Below are positions 5,340 to 11,624 of a DNA stretch of 17,328 nucleotides, piece by piece. The first letter of the stretch is position 1. Every line of letters starts with the position of its first letter. The translations under genes were made by a program, and so were the position numbers. This stretch comes from Kiritimatiellota bacterium (GTDB taxonomy: Bacteria; Verrucomicrobiota; Kiritimatiellia; JAAZAB01), in the NCBI GenBank assembly GCA_008636095.1, contig VSJD01000279.1:1-17328 (forward strand). The letters run 5' to 3'. Below the pieces are notes generated by a model. It was not told where the DNA came from. It ran no database searches and worked only from the letters and a program-made list of their open reading frames with translations.

Positions 5340-6116
5340 ATGAAAACCATTAAATGGATTGCGATGCTGGGGATCTGTTGCCTGTCCACTCCGGTTTTCG
5401 GCGGTTCCGACCTCTCGGACTCGTCCGACAAGTTGGAGAGTCGGAACGTGGCGGGGGGCACCAATATCGCCGTGCCTGAACCGGCAGCTACGGCTGAACT
5501 GGCCGTTATGGCTGCAACGGCAACTACGTCTGTGACCAATGCGGAAGTTGTACTGCCCGACGTCAACGCGCCCATCGCCAATGACGGCTCCACCGCGTTG
5601 CACGAGGCGGCCCAGTTCAACCGGCTGGACGAAGTTAAGCTCCTGCTGGAAAAGGGTGCCGCCATCAACGCCGCCAATAACGTCGGCATTACACCCTTGC
5701 ACCTGGCCGCGCTGGCCGGGCACACCGATATGGTCGCTTTGCTCCTGGCCCACAATGCCGATGTCAAGGCCAAGGATGTCTTCGGTCTGACGCCCCTGCA
5801 TTGCGCCGCGCAATATGGGCACGCAAAAACCATGTGCTTGTTGCTCGATAAAGGCGCCGATATCGAATCCAAAACCTGTACCCAAGGGCTGACGCCCTTG
5901 CATTGGGCGGCCTTCTGGGGCCATATCGAAGGTGTTAAATGCCTGCTGAGTTCCGGCGCCGACATTAATGCCTGCGACAATACCGGCAATACGCCCTTAA
6001 CTTGGGCCGAGGCCTACGGGCAACACGATATGGCCCGCCTCCTGGCCCGCAAAGGCGGCAAGCGCCATGATCACGAAAAGCTCTACGGGCTGGATGCCTC
6101 ATGGCATATAGATTAA
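5340..6116 (+). CDS. Exported ankyrin-repeat protein
   Basis: The protein has 258 residues. A signal peptide covers about 1-21 (MKTIKWIAMLGICCLSTPVF). A low-complexity Ala/Val/Thr linker to about 80 follows, then about five ankyrin repeats: roughly 82-114, 115-147, 148-181, 183-214 and 215-240. Consensus blocks such as STALHEAAQ, TPLHLAALAGH, TPLHCAAQYGH, TPLHWAAFWGH and NTPLTWAEAYGQ are obvious. The repeats form a protein-binding solenoid, and the signal peptide places it in the periplasm or outside. Bacterial proteins of this design are usually inhibitors, chaperones or partners of an exported enzyme; no such partner is next to it. GGGAG at 5329-5333 precedes the ATG. A 13-codon frame (5302-5343) preceded by GGAGG-like sequence overlaps the start as ATGA and might couple translation. 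Confidence 0.9.
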   Translation: MKTIKWIAMLGICCLSTPVFGGSDLSDSSDKLESRNVAGGTNIAVPEPAATAELAVMAATATTSVTNAEVVLPDVNAPIANDGSTALHEAAQFNRLDEVKLLLEKGAAINAANNVGITPLHLAALAGHTDMVALLLAHNADVKAKDVFGLTPLHCAAQYGHAKTMCLLLDKGADIESKTCTQGLTPLHWAAFWGHIEGVKCLLSSGADINACDNTGNTPLTWAEAYGQHDMARLLARKGGKRHDHEKLYGLDASWHID

Positions 6117-6338
6117 GCCATTTTCCGCATCCACACCTCGCGTTGCTCCCATGCTGGCTGCCATGTTCACACGGAGCTCTGCCAACACGCCGAAGGCAAA
6201 GCCTGCGCATTTCGCGCGCGGGCCGTGGTGCTGGCGTTGCAGGTCGAAGGCGGGCCAAGGCAGCGCCATGGCCGGAATCGATCAGATCGGACGAAGTGAC
6301 GTTGGCACGTATTTCAATTTCCAAAGAGGGGAGATTGT

Positions 6339-7346
6339 ATGCAGGACAATGCGGAGACGGGAAGACGAAACTGGCTGGCATTGGCGAACAAGGCTCTGAC
6401 GAAGACTGGAATCACGCGGGAAGACGCGCTGGCGGTTCTGCGGGCAGACGAAGGTGATTTTTTGGAGATTATAGCCGCGGCGTACCGCCTGCGTCGGGTA
6501 GCATTCGGACGGCGCGTGAACCTCCACGTCATACATAATGCCCGCAGTGGCGCTTGCTCTGAAAACTGCGGTTTTTGCAGTCAGTCGGCCGCATCCCATG
6601 CGGATATTGATCGTTATCCATTACGCAGTGCGGACGAGTTGGTCGCCGGTGCGCGTCAAGCGGCTGGAATGGGCGCAGTGAAATATGGTATTGTCACCAG
6701 CGGCCGCGCTCCCACTGAGGATATTGTTGAAACGATGTGTGAGGCCGCGTGCCGGATACGCGCCGAAGGGCTCAAACTGAGCATTTGTGTTTCCCTGGGA
6801 CTGGCGACGGATAAACAGTTGCGCCGTCTGGCGGAGGCTGGGGTAAGCCGTTACCATCATAATTTAGAGACCACGTGCCGTTATTTTCCGCATGTCTGCA
6901 ATACCCATTCTTACGATGATCGCGTAGCCACCGTGTGGAAGGCTAAAGATGCTGGACTGGAAGTTTGCAGTGGAGGTATCATTGGCATGGGGGAAACACT
7001 TGAAGATCGGGTGGATCTTGCCTTGGCTCTGCGGGAACTGGGCGTTGATTCCATTCCGGTAAATTTTTTTAATCCGCGTCCCGGTACACCGCTGGAACGT
7101 ATGCCGCCCTTAACCGCCTTGGAGGCATTGCGTGCCCTGGCCATGTTCCGGCTGGTCAATCCGCGAACGGACATCTGCGCCGCTGGTGGACGTGAAATCT
7201 GCCTGGGCCCGCTCCAGCCCCTGGCCTTGTTTGCCGCTAATTCTATTTTTACCGAGGGTTATCTCACTACCCCTGGCCAGGGGTATTCCAGGGATTTGGA
7301 GATGATCAGAGGGTTGGGATTTGAAGCGGGCTGTATCGAGGCCTAA
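6339..7346 (+). CDS. bioB: Biotin synthase (radical SAM), variant auxiliary-cluster site
   Basis: The 335-residue enzyme matches the usual BioB length. It inserts sulfur into dethiobiotin in the last step of biotin synthesis. The radical SAM cluster motif is Cys73-x3-Cys77-x2-Cys80 (GACSENCGFCSQS). Other family blocks are YHHNLET (172-178), VCSGGIIGMGET (209-220), NPRPGTPL (245-252), AAGGRE (281-286) and ANSIFTEGYLTTPGQ (300-314). Of the usual [2Fe-2S] ligands, Cys150, Cys210 and Arg285 are present, but the position of E. coli Cys97 is Gly117 (KYGIVTSGR). Extra cysteines occur at 134, 138, 180, 187, 280 and 288. This suggests a different auxiliary sulfur-donor cluster, as in BioB forms reported from strict anaerobes. 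No other bio gene is nearby. GGGGAG precedes the ATG. Confidence 0.92.
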   Translation: MQDNAETGRRNWLALANKALTKTGITREDALAVLRADEGDFLEIIAAAYRLRRVAFGRRVNLHVIHNARSGACSENCGFCSQSAASHADIDRYPLRSADELVAGARQAAGMGAVKYGIVTSGRAPTEDIVETMCEAACRIRAEGLKLSICVSLGLATDKQLRRLAEAGVSRYHHNLETTCRYFPHVCNTHSYDDRVATVWKAKDAGLEVCSGGIIGMGETLEDRVDLALALRELGVDSIPVNFFNPRPGTPLERMPPLTALEALRALAMFRLVNPRTDICAAGGREICLGPLQPLALFAANSIFTEGYLTTPGQGYSRDLEMIRGLGFEAGCIEA

Positions 7347-7409
7347 TCATAGCGGCGCCATAGAGAGGCAACTTGTAATGATAAACAAAGTCATGTTAAT
7401 ATAAATTCA

Positions 7410-8828
7410 ATGGGTGAAAACTGGCGAGTAAGGAACTGCATTCCCGTGAAGAAAACTACAGATCGAAGTTTGGGTGCTGAGACGAACGCCATTCTGGAAA
7501 GCATATCGGATGGCGTGTTCACGGTGGATTCGAACTGGCGCATTATGTCATTCAACCGCGCCGCCGAGACCATCACCGGTATCCGGCGGCGGGAGGCCGT
7601 CGGCAAACCCTGCTCAGAGGTATTTCGCGCCAGCATGTGCGAGGCGGATTGCGCGCTGCGGCACACTGTCAAGACCGGCAAGCCAATTATCAATCGCTCG
7701 ACGTTCATTGTGGATGCCGAGGGCCGCCGTATCCCGATCAGCGTCTCCACCGCGATCCTGAAGGACAAAAAAGGCCGAGTCGTGGGCGGTGCGGAAACGT
7801 TTCGCGACCTCAGCCTGGTGGAGGAATTACGCAAGGAATTGGAGGAGCGGTTCCAGATGGGCGATATCGTGAGCCGATGCGCCGCCATGCGGCGTATTTT
7901 CGACATTTTGCCGCAGGTTGCGGTCAGCGACGCGTCGGTGCTGATTTACGGGGAAACTGGCACCGGCAAGGAACTTCTGGCGCGCGCCATTCATAGTCTC
8001 AGCACCCGGAAAACCAAACCCTTCGTGGCCGTCAACTGCGGCGCTTTACCCGAGACGTTGCTGGAATCCGAACTCTTCGGTTACGTGAAGGGTGCGTTCA
8101 CGGGAGCGGCCAAAGATAAGCCGGGCCGTTTCATGCTGGCCGAAGGCGGAACGCTGTTTCTGGATGAGATCGGCGATATCAGTCCGGCGCTGCAGATTCG
8201 GCTGCTACGAGTATTGCAAGACAAGAAATACGAGCCATTGGGTGGGACAGAAACGCTTCTCGCGGACGTGCGCATCGTGACGGCCACGCATCGCGACCTG
8301 TTGGTACAGATTCGAAAAGGGGCTTTTCGCGAAGATCTCTTCTATCGCTTGAACGTTGTCAAGGTGGACCTTCCGCCGTTGCGGAAGCGCAAGGAGGATA
8401 TTCCCTTGCTGGTTGATCACTTTATTGCGCGTTTCAATCGCTTGCAGGGCAAGGCCGTTATTGGCGCCTTGCCGGATGTCATGGCACTGCTGATGGCACA
8501 CGATTATCCCGGCAATGTGCGGGAGTTGGAAAATATTCTGGAACGTGCCTTCGTGCTTTGCGGCGCGGGCAGTATCGAACGTGCTCAGTTGCCGCCGGAA
8601 CTTTGGGGCCGGGCAGCCTCCTCCCCTTCGGAGGGAAACACTATCACCGCGCAGACTCACGCCACTGAAACGCAAGCCATCCGCACAGCTCTGGAGCGCC
8701 ACGGATTCAATCGCCTGGCCGCCGCCCGCGCATTGGGCCTTCACAAAAGCACGCTCTTCCGCAAGATCAAGGCCCTGGGTCTCGCGCTGCCGGAACACGA
8801 TGGCCGCTCCCGCCGAAAATCCACGTAG
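7410..8828 (+). CDS. Sigma-54-dependent activator with Cys-containing PAS domain
   Basis: This 472-residue enhancer-binding protein has three parts. A PAS sensor (about 22-135) carries Cys68, Cys77 and Cys81 (KPCSEVF, MCEADCALR), suited to a metal, Fe-S or redox signal. The AAA+ domain (about 153-390) has Walker A GETGTGKE (181-188), GAFTGA (228-233, the sigma-54 contact loop), Walker B GTLFLDEIGD (247-256), FREDLFYRLNV (306-316) and PGNVREL (367-373). A Fis-type helix-turn-helix follows at about 420-458 (FNRLAAARALGLHKSTLFRKI). No receiver domain is present. The ATG at 7410 has no good ribosome site. A GTG at 7446 with AGGA upstream is an equally good start and loses nothing of the domains. 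The sigma-54 promoter at 8968 lies just downstream, so this protein probably activates the 9019-15693 cluster. Confidence 0.92.
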   Translation: MGENWRVRNCIPVKKTTDRSLGAETNAILESISDGVFTVDSNWRIMSFNRAAETITGIRRREAVGKPCSEVFRASMCEADCALRHTVKTGKPIINRSTFIVDAEGRRIPISVSTAILKDKKGRVVGGAETFRDLSLVEELRKELEERFQMGDIVSRCAAMRRIFDILPQVAVSDASVLIYGETGTGKELLARAIHSLSTRKTKPFVAVNCGALPETLLESELFGYVKGAFTGAAKDKPGRFMLAEGGTLFLDEIGDISPALQIRLLRVLQDKKYEPLGGTETLLADVRIVTATHRDLLVQIRKGAFREDLFYRLNVVKVDLPPLRKRKEDIPLLVDHFIARFNRLQGKAVIGALPDVMALLMAHDYPGNVRELENILERAFVLCGAGSIERAQLPPELWGRAASSPSEGNTITAQTHATETQAIRTALERHGFNRLAAARALGLHKSTLFRKIKALGLALPEHDGRSRRKST

Positions 8829-8879
8829 AGTCGCAGGAGTGCGCATCTACATATATCGTACAGCCGCGATACAGCGACC

Positions 8880-8896
8880 CTGATTCCAAGAATCAG
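8880..8896. promoter_or_regulatory. Inverted repeat upstream of the sigma-54 promoter
   Basis: CTGATTCCAAGAATCAG is a perfect 7-bp inverted repeat with a 3-nt centre. It lies about 100 bp before the likely transcription start of the 9019 operon and 52 bp after the activator gene. The position fits an enhancer site for the activator. A weak terminator is less likely because no T-run follows. Confidence 0.45.
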
Positions 8897-8967
8897 AATT
8901 ACCATATCATCTGTATCATACTACACGATAACATGTTGCGCAATAATACTGTGCTCTCTTCCATGCT

Positions 8968-8983
8968 TGGCACACTTCGTGCT
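8968..8983 (+). promoter_or_regulatory. Sigma-54 (-24/-12) promoter of the NifX/DUF5320 operon
   Basis: TGGCACACTTCGTGCT has GG at 8969-8970 and GC at 8981-8982 with exactly 10 bases between, the invariant spacing of sigma-54 promoters. It matches TGGCAC-N5-TTGC at all but one informative position. Transcription would start near 8994, 25 nt before the ATG at 9019. GCTATGTATCATAGC (8981-8995), a perfect 6-bp-arm palindrome, overlaps the -12 and start region. Its core TGTATCATA also occurs at 8912-8920. Confidence 0.8.
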
Positions 8984-9018
8984 ATGTATCATAGCATCAA
9001 ACTGAACAATGGAGAATC

Positions 9019-9432
9019 ATGAAAGTAGCGTTGGCAACATGGAATGGAAGAATTTCGCCGGTGTTTGATGTGGCCCGACAGGTTCTGATACTCGATGTTG
9101 AAGACAACCGCGTAGTTGCCCGGCATGAGGAAATGTTGCCCGGCACGGAGCCGCAGGCTCAAGCAGGGCGACTGGCGTCACTCGCTCCACACACGTTAAT
9201 CTGCGGTGCCATCTCTCAATCGATGGCCGGTCTGTTGGCGACAAAAAAAATTCGGGTCATCCCCTTCACGGCTGGGGCTGTTGAGGAAGTCGTCGCCGCT
9301 TGGTTGGCGGGAACTCTGCCCAATCCTACTTTGGCCATGCCGGGTTGCTATGGGCGGCGGGGAAGGTTCAGAGGACCAGGCGGTGGACGCGGCATGGGTG
9401 CGTGTTTCGGCGGAAGAAGAACGATTATGTGA
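9019..9432 (+). CDS. NifX/NifB-family iron-molybdenum cluster-binding protein with Gly-rich tail
   Basis: The 137-residue protein starts with the COG1433 fold (MKVALATWNGRISPVFDVAR), a ribonuclease H-like domain found in NifX, NafY and the C-terminus of NifB. These proteins hold or carry metal-sulfur cofactors. Residues 1-105 cover the domain, with HTLICGAIS in the middle strand and IPFTAGAVEEVV near its end. A Gly/Arg-rich tail (about 108-133, with PGCYGRRGRFRG and GRGMGACFGG) holds two cysteines and echoes the DUF5320 peptides that follow. There are no nitrogenase genes here, so the cofactor is probably not FeMo-co. GGAG precedes the ATG, and this is the first gene after the sigma-54 promoter. 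Confidence 0.85.
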   Translation: MKVALATWNGRISPVFDVARQVLILDVEDNRVVARHEEMLPGTEPQAQAGRLASLAPHTLICGAISQSMAGLLATKKIRVIPFTAGAVEEVVAAWLAGTLPNPTLAMPGCYGRRGRFRGPGGGRGMGACFGGRRTIM

Positions 9433-9447
9433 AGAAGGAGAAAAGTT

Positions 9448-9684
9448 ATGCCGGGGGGAAACGGAACGGAACCACTTGGACAAGGCCCGGGTTCGGGACG
9501 CGGGATGCGCGGCGGCGGACAACGGCCGGCGCAAGGTTCCGGCAGTTCGGACTGGCTGGTTAATACGGTCGGAACATTGGTGATCGCGCTGGGTTCGATT
9601 GTTTTCCGGGCGTTGGCCAGAAAGTTGAAGTCTTCCCCGGAAAAAGACGCTAAAACCGAACGTAAAGAAAAATCGGAGAATTAA
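9448..9684 (+). CDS. DUF5320-type Gly-rich small protein with one membrane segment
   Basis: The 78-residue protein begins MPGGNGTEPLGQGPGSGRGM, a degenerate copy of the MPxGDGTGPxGxGPxTGRGMG motif found five times in this cluster. Unlike the others it continues into one hydrophobic helix (about 36-55, DWLVNTVGTLVIALGSIVF) and a short basic/acidic Lys-Glu tail (about 59-78). It is therefore probably anchored in the inner membrane. AAGGAG lies 8-13 bases upstream, and the gap to the preceding NifX-like gene is only 15 bp. Function of DUF5320 is not known. A Gly-rich exposed loop near a membrane anchor would suit docking of the cluster-binding proteins, which is inference. Confidence 0.75.
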   Translation: MPGGNGTEPLGQGPGSGRGMRGGGQRPAQGSGSSDWLVNTVGTLVIALGSIVFRALARKLKSSPEKDAKTERKEKSEN

Positions 9685-9696
9685 GAGGGGAATATT

Positions 9697-10059
9697 ATGA
9701 AGATTCTGGTGACAGCCAAGGGCAATCAAACAAGCGATGCAGTGGATCCCCGTTTTGGAAGGGCAAAGTTTTTTATCCTGGTGGATACCGCCACCAATGA
9801 AATAACAACGCATGACAACTCGCAGAATCTGAACGCGGCGCAAGGCGCCGGCATTCAGGCGGCGCAAAGTGTTGTGCGGCTCGGCGCAGAAGTGGTTATT
9901 AGCGGTAATGTGGGGCCCAACGCGTTTCAAGCGCTGAATGCCGCCGGCATTAAAGTGTATTTGTGCCCGCAAGCCAGCGTGGAAGAGGCTGTCCGAAAAT
10001 TCAAGGCGGGCGAATTAAAGGAAGTCGCATCGCCCAATGTTCAGGGACACTGGGCGTAA
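9697..10059 (+). CDS. NifX/NifB-family iron-molybdenum cluster-binding protein
   Basis: This 120-residue second COG1433 protein begins MKILVTAKGNQTSDAVDPRF and contains GRAKFFILVD, GAGIQAAQSVVRLGAEVVISGNVGPNAFQAL and a final IKVYLCPQASVEEAVRKFKAGEL. These are the standard strand and helix signatures of the family. It lacks the Gly-rich tail of the gene at 9019, so the two are diverged paralogues and not a recent duplication. It has a single Cys (Cys90), with His39 and His118 as further possible metal ligands. GAGGGG stands before the start, and the gap to the previous gene is 12 bp, so it is in the same operon. Likely role: binding or relaying an Fe-S or other metal-sulfur cluster in the cytoplasm. 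Confidence 0.88.
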   Translation: MKILVTAKGNQTSDAVDPRFGRAKFFILVDTATNEITTHDNSQNLNAAQGAGIQAAQSVVRLGAEVVISGNVGPNAFQALNAAGIKVYLCPQASVEEAVRKFKAGELKEVASPNVQGHWA

Positions 10060-10079
10060 CACGAAAGGGGGCGATGACA

Positions 10080-10271
10080 ATGCCAAGAGGAGATGGAACA
10101 GGACCGGCCGGTCAGGGGCCGGGCACGGGACGCGGAATGGGACCTTGCGGGGCCGGTCAGCGTCGCGGGATGGGGCGCGGTCAGAGTGGCCGCGGTCTTG
10201 GAATGGGTGCCGGCCGCGGCCGGGGCGGCCAACGTGGAAAGCCATTGGGCTTGAAGCCGAAAGGAGTTTAA
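10080..10271 (+). CDS. DUF5320-type Gly/Arg-rich small protein
   Basis: The 63-residue protein starts MPRGDGTGPAGQGPGTGRGM, the clearest copy of the shared motif, and goes on with Gly/Arg repeats (RGMGRGQSGRGLGMG) to a basic end (LGLKPKGV). One Cys occurs in MGPCGAG. I chose the ATG at 10080 because family members begin MPxGDGTGP and because AAAGGGGG sits at the right distance. An ATG two codons earlier (10074) is possible. The protein has almost no hydrophobic core and is likely disordered alone. It lies 20 bp after the second NifX-like gene. Its function is unknown; co-occurrence with NifX-like proteins suggests a metal- or cluster-related role. Confidence 0.75.
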   Translation: MPRGDGTGPAGQGPGTGRGMGPCGAGQRRGMGRGQSGRGLGMGAGRGRGGQRGKPLGLKPKGV

Positions 10272-10276
10272 GAATT

Positions 10277-10450
10277 GTGCCGCGATATGATGGAACCGGT
10301 CCACGCGGGCAAGGCCCCATGACGGGACGCGGAATGGGTTTTTGCATAATACGGGTCAACGAAGACGGGTTGTCGGATCCGAAAGGATTTGCCGGTATTC
10401 AAGGTGAAATAATATCTGAAAAAATTAACACTGGAAAGGAGGTGAGCAAG
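10277..10450 (+). other. In-frame DUF5320-like N-terminal extension with its own GTG start
   Basis: A GTG at 10277, 10 bases after AAGGAG, opens a frame beginning VPRYDGTGPRGQGPMTGRGM followed by GFC, a full DUF5320-type motif. It continues for 58 codons with no stop straight into the ATG at 10451 of the next DUF5320 protein. Translation from here would give a 184-residue protein with two motif modules joined by a charged linker. Translation from 10451, which has a much stronger ribosome site, gives the single-module form. Either two forms are made or this is the scar of a gene fusion. Confidence 0.5.
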
Positions 10451-10831
10451 ATGCCAGGAGGAGATGGAACGGGACCCCTTGGAATGGGGGCAATGACAGG
10501 ACGCGCCGCAGGATTCTGCGCCGGATACGGAATGCCCGGATACATGAATCCGATTCCCGGACGTGGTTTCGGGATGGGATTCGGACGCGGGCGGGGATTC
10601 GGGGGCGGTGGCGGCCGTGGATGGCGGAACAGGTTCTACGCTACCGGGCTTCCCGGCTGGGCGGGGGCCGGTGTGCCATCCGGAGCGCCGTATGCAATGC
10701 CTTACGCTTCTGCGCCGACAAAGGAGCAGGAACTGGAGGCGTTGAAAGGCCAAGCGGAGTACTTCGAGAACGCAATGGGCGATATCCGCAAGCGCCTTCA
10801 GGAACTGGAGGCGGAAAAGGCGGAGAAGTAG
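10451..10831 (+). CDS. DUF5320-type protein with C-terminal coiled coil
   Basis: The protein has 126 residues from the ATG at 10451, which follows a very strong AAAGGAGGTGA ribosome site. Residues 1-24 are the shared motif (MPGGDGTGPLGMGAMTGRAAG followed by FCAG). A Gly/Arg/Phe-rich middle (about 30-62) contains RGFGMGFGRGRGFGGGGG. Then come a Pro/Ala linker (PSGAPYAMPYASAP) and a coiled coil (about 90-126, KEQELEALKGQAEYFENAMG) that would let it form dimers or bundles. This full architecture is typical of DUF5320 proteins. The frame upstream is open to the GTG at 10277. The strong stem-loops at 10852-10934 follow, so this may be the last gene of a first transcript segment. Confidence 0.8.
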   Translation: MPGGDGTGPLGMGAMTGRAAGFCAGYGMPGYMNPIPGRGFGMGFGRGRGFGGGGGRGWRNRFYATGLPGWAGAGVPSGAPYAMPYASAPTKEQELEALKGQAEYFENAMGDIRKRLQELEAEKAEK

Positions 10832-10851
10832 GAACACGCCCGCACAGACAG

Positions 10852-10877
10852 CCTCGGCATCCAAACGGATGCCGAGG
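10852..10877 (+). terminator. Strong stem-loop after the DUF5320 genes
   Basis: CCTCGGCATCC and GGATGCCGAGG form a perfect 11-bp stem with an AAAC loop, 20 nt after the stop at 10831. The following bases (TCTTGTCCGTT) are only moderately T-rich. It may terminate or attenuate transcription, or protect the 3' end of the upstream mRNA, letting the first genes be expressed more than those after 10978. Confidence 0.55.
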
Positions 10878-10907
10878 TCTTGTCCGTTGCCGGGACTTGT
10901 CCCACAA

Positions 10908-10941
10908 ATCGGCCGGTTTGCATGGCAGGCCGATGTTTTTT
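10908..10941 (+). terminator. Second terminator-like stem-loop with T-run
   Basis: ATCGGCC (10908-10914) pairs with GGCCGAT (10928-10934) across a 13-nt loop. GTTTTTTG (T-run 10936-10941) follows directly, the classic layout of an intrinsic terminator. Genes from 10978 on would then need partial read-through or a promoter of their own; I see no clear one in the remaining 36 nt. Confidence 0.55.
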
Positions 10942-10977
10942 GTTGATTATTGAACGAAAAAAAAGAGGGAGGCGAAA

Positions 10978-11355
10978 ATGCCGCAATTGCCGGAAGAAGT
11001 AAGCAAGGCTTGGGATAACCGAAACGGTCCTATTGTCTTGGTGACGGTTGACGTGGCCGGATTGCCCAACGCAATCTATGCCACGTGTGTCAGCAAGTTC
11101 GATGAAGACACGATAGTTGTAGCCGACAACTATTTTGACAAGACCCAGCGTAACATCCTACATGGGAGCAAGGGTGCGATTTTGTTCATCACAAAGGACA
11201 ACAAGGCATTTCAGGTCAAGGGCCGGCTCGAATATCACCGATCAGGTCCCATTTATGAAGACATGAAGAAATGGAACCCGGCGAAGCATCCTGGGCATGC
11301 GGCTGTATCACTGAAGATCGAGGAAGTGTACCAAGGCGCCAAGAAGTTGCTTTGA
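10978..11355 (+). CDS. Pyridoxamine 5'-phosphate oxidase-like split-barrel protein
   Basis: The 125-residue protein begins MPQLPEEVSKAWDNRNGPIV. The strands IVLVTVDVAGLPNAIYATCV (about 19-38), DTIVVADNYFDKTQRNI and GAILFITKDNKAFQVKGRLEYH are the usual pattern of the FMN-binding split barrel (PNPOx-like, PF01243). Small members of this family in anaerobes bind flavin and are often called flavin or heme reductases without proof. A C-terminal basic segment (QGAKKLL) closes the protein. GGGAGG precedes the start. It is followed 25 bp later by a ferredoxin, so an electron-transfer pair (flavin protein and ferredoxin) is a reasonable inference. Confidence 0.8.
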   Translation: MPQLPEEVSKAWDNRNGPIVLVTVDVAGLPNAIYATCVSKFDEDTIVVADNYFDKTQRNILHGSKGAILFITKDNKAFQVKGRLEYHRSGPIYEDMKKWNPAKHPGHAAVSLKIEEVYQGAKKLL

Positions 11356-11380
11356 AACTGAAGGAGAAAGGGAAAAGATC

Positions 11381-11554
11381 ATGGCGGTACAGATAGATGG
11401 CGAGAAGTGTACGGGATGCGGATTGTGTGTGGATGCCTGCCCGGTTGAGGCGATCAGTTTGGAAAATGACAAAGCAAAGGTGGATGCCGAGAAATGTGTG
11501 GACTGCGGCCAATGTGTGGAGGAGTGTCCAAACGAAGTGATCAGGATGCCGTAG
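11381..11554 (+). CDS. Small 2x[4Fe-4S] ferredoxin
   Basis: The 57-residue protein starts at the ATG at 11381. It has two classical cluster motifs: CTGCGLCVDACP (residues 10-21) and CDCGQCVEECP-type, starting with Cys39 (KCVDCGQCVEECPN, 38-51). Each is Cys-x2-Cys-x2-Cys-x3-Cys-Pro. The length, acidic character and internal twofold symmetry are those of clostridial-type ferredoxins, soluble one-electron carriers. GGAGAAAGGG lies just upstream. It sits between the split-barrel protein and the ferritin-like protein and may supply electrons for radical SAM or flavin chemistry of the cluster. Confidence 0.93.
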   Translation: MAVQIDGEKCTGCGLCVDACPVEAISLENDKAKVDAEKCVDCGQCVEECPNEVIRMP

Positions 11555-11624
11555 GCATGCGGCTGAAACAGGAGGGGCTGGGTGGTTGGATGAACGATAG
11601 AAACAGGAAGAAAGGAGAATAAAA

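Noticed and set aside
6303..6318. Sigma-54-like promoter before bioB
   Set aside because: TTGGCACG is a perfect -24 element, but the -12 position (6316-6317) is AA instead of GC, so the promoter is unlikely to work.
9206..9583. Overlapping plus-strand frames across the NifX and first DUF5320 genes
   Set aside because: They cross the boundary of two well-supported genes in another frame and consist of Arg/Trp-rich out-of-frame readings.
9019..10059. Nitrogenase cofactor (nif) cluster
   Set aside because: The NifX-like proteins alone do not imply nitrogen fixation. No nifHDK, nifEN or full-length nifB is present.
10037..10276. Extension of the DUF5320 frame upstream to the ATG at 10037
   Set aside because: This part overlaps the NifX stop and the whole DUF5320 gene at 10080-10271 in a different frame. 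Its reading (Arg/Gly/Asn-rich) is an out-of-frame shadow. Only the part from GTG 10277 shows a genuine motif.
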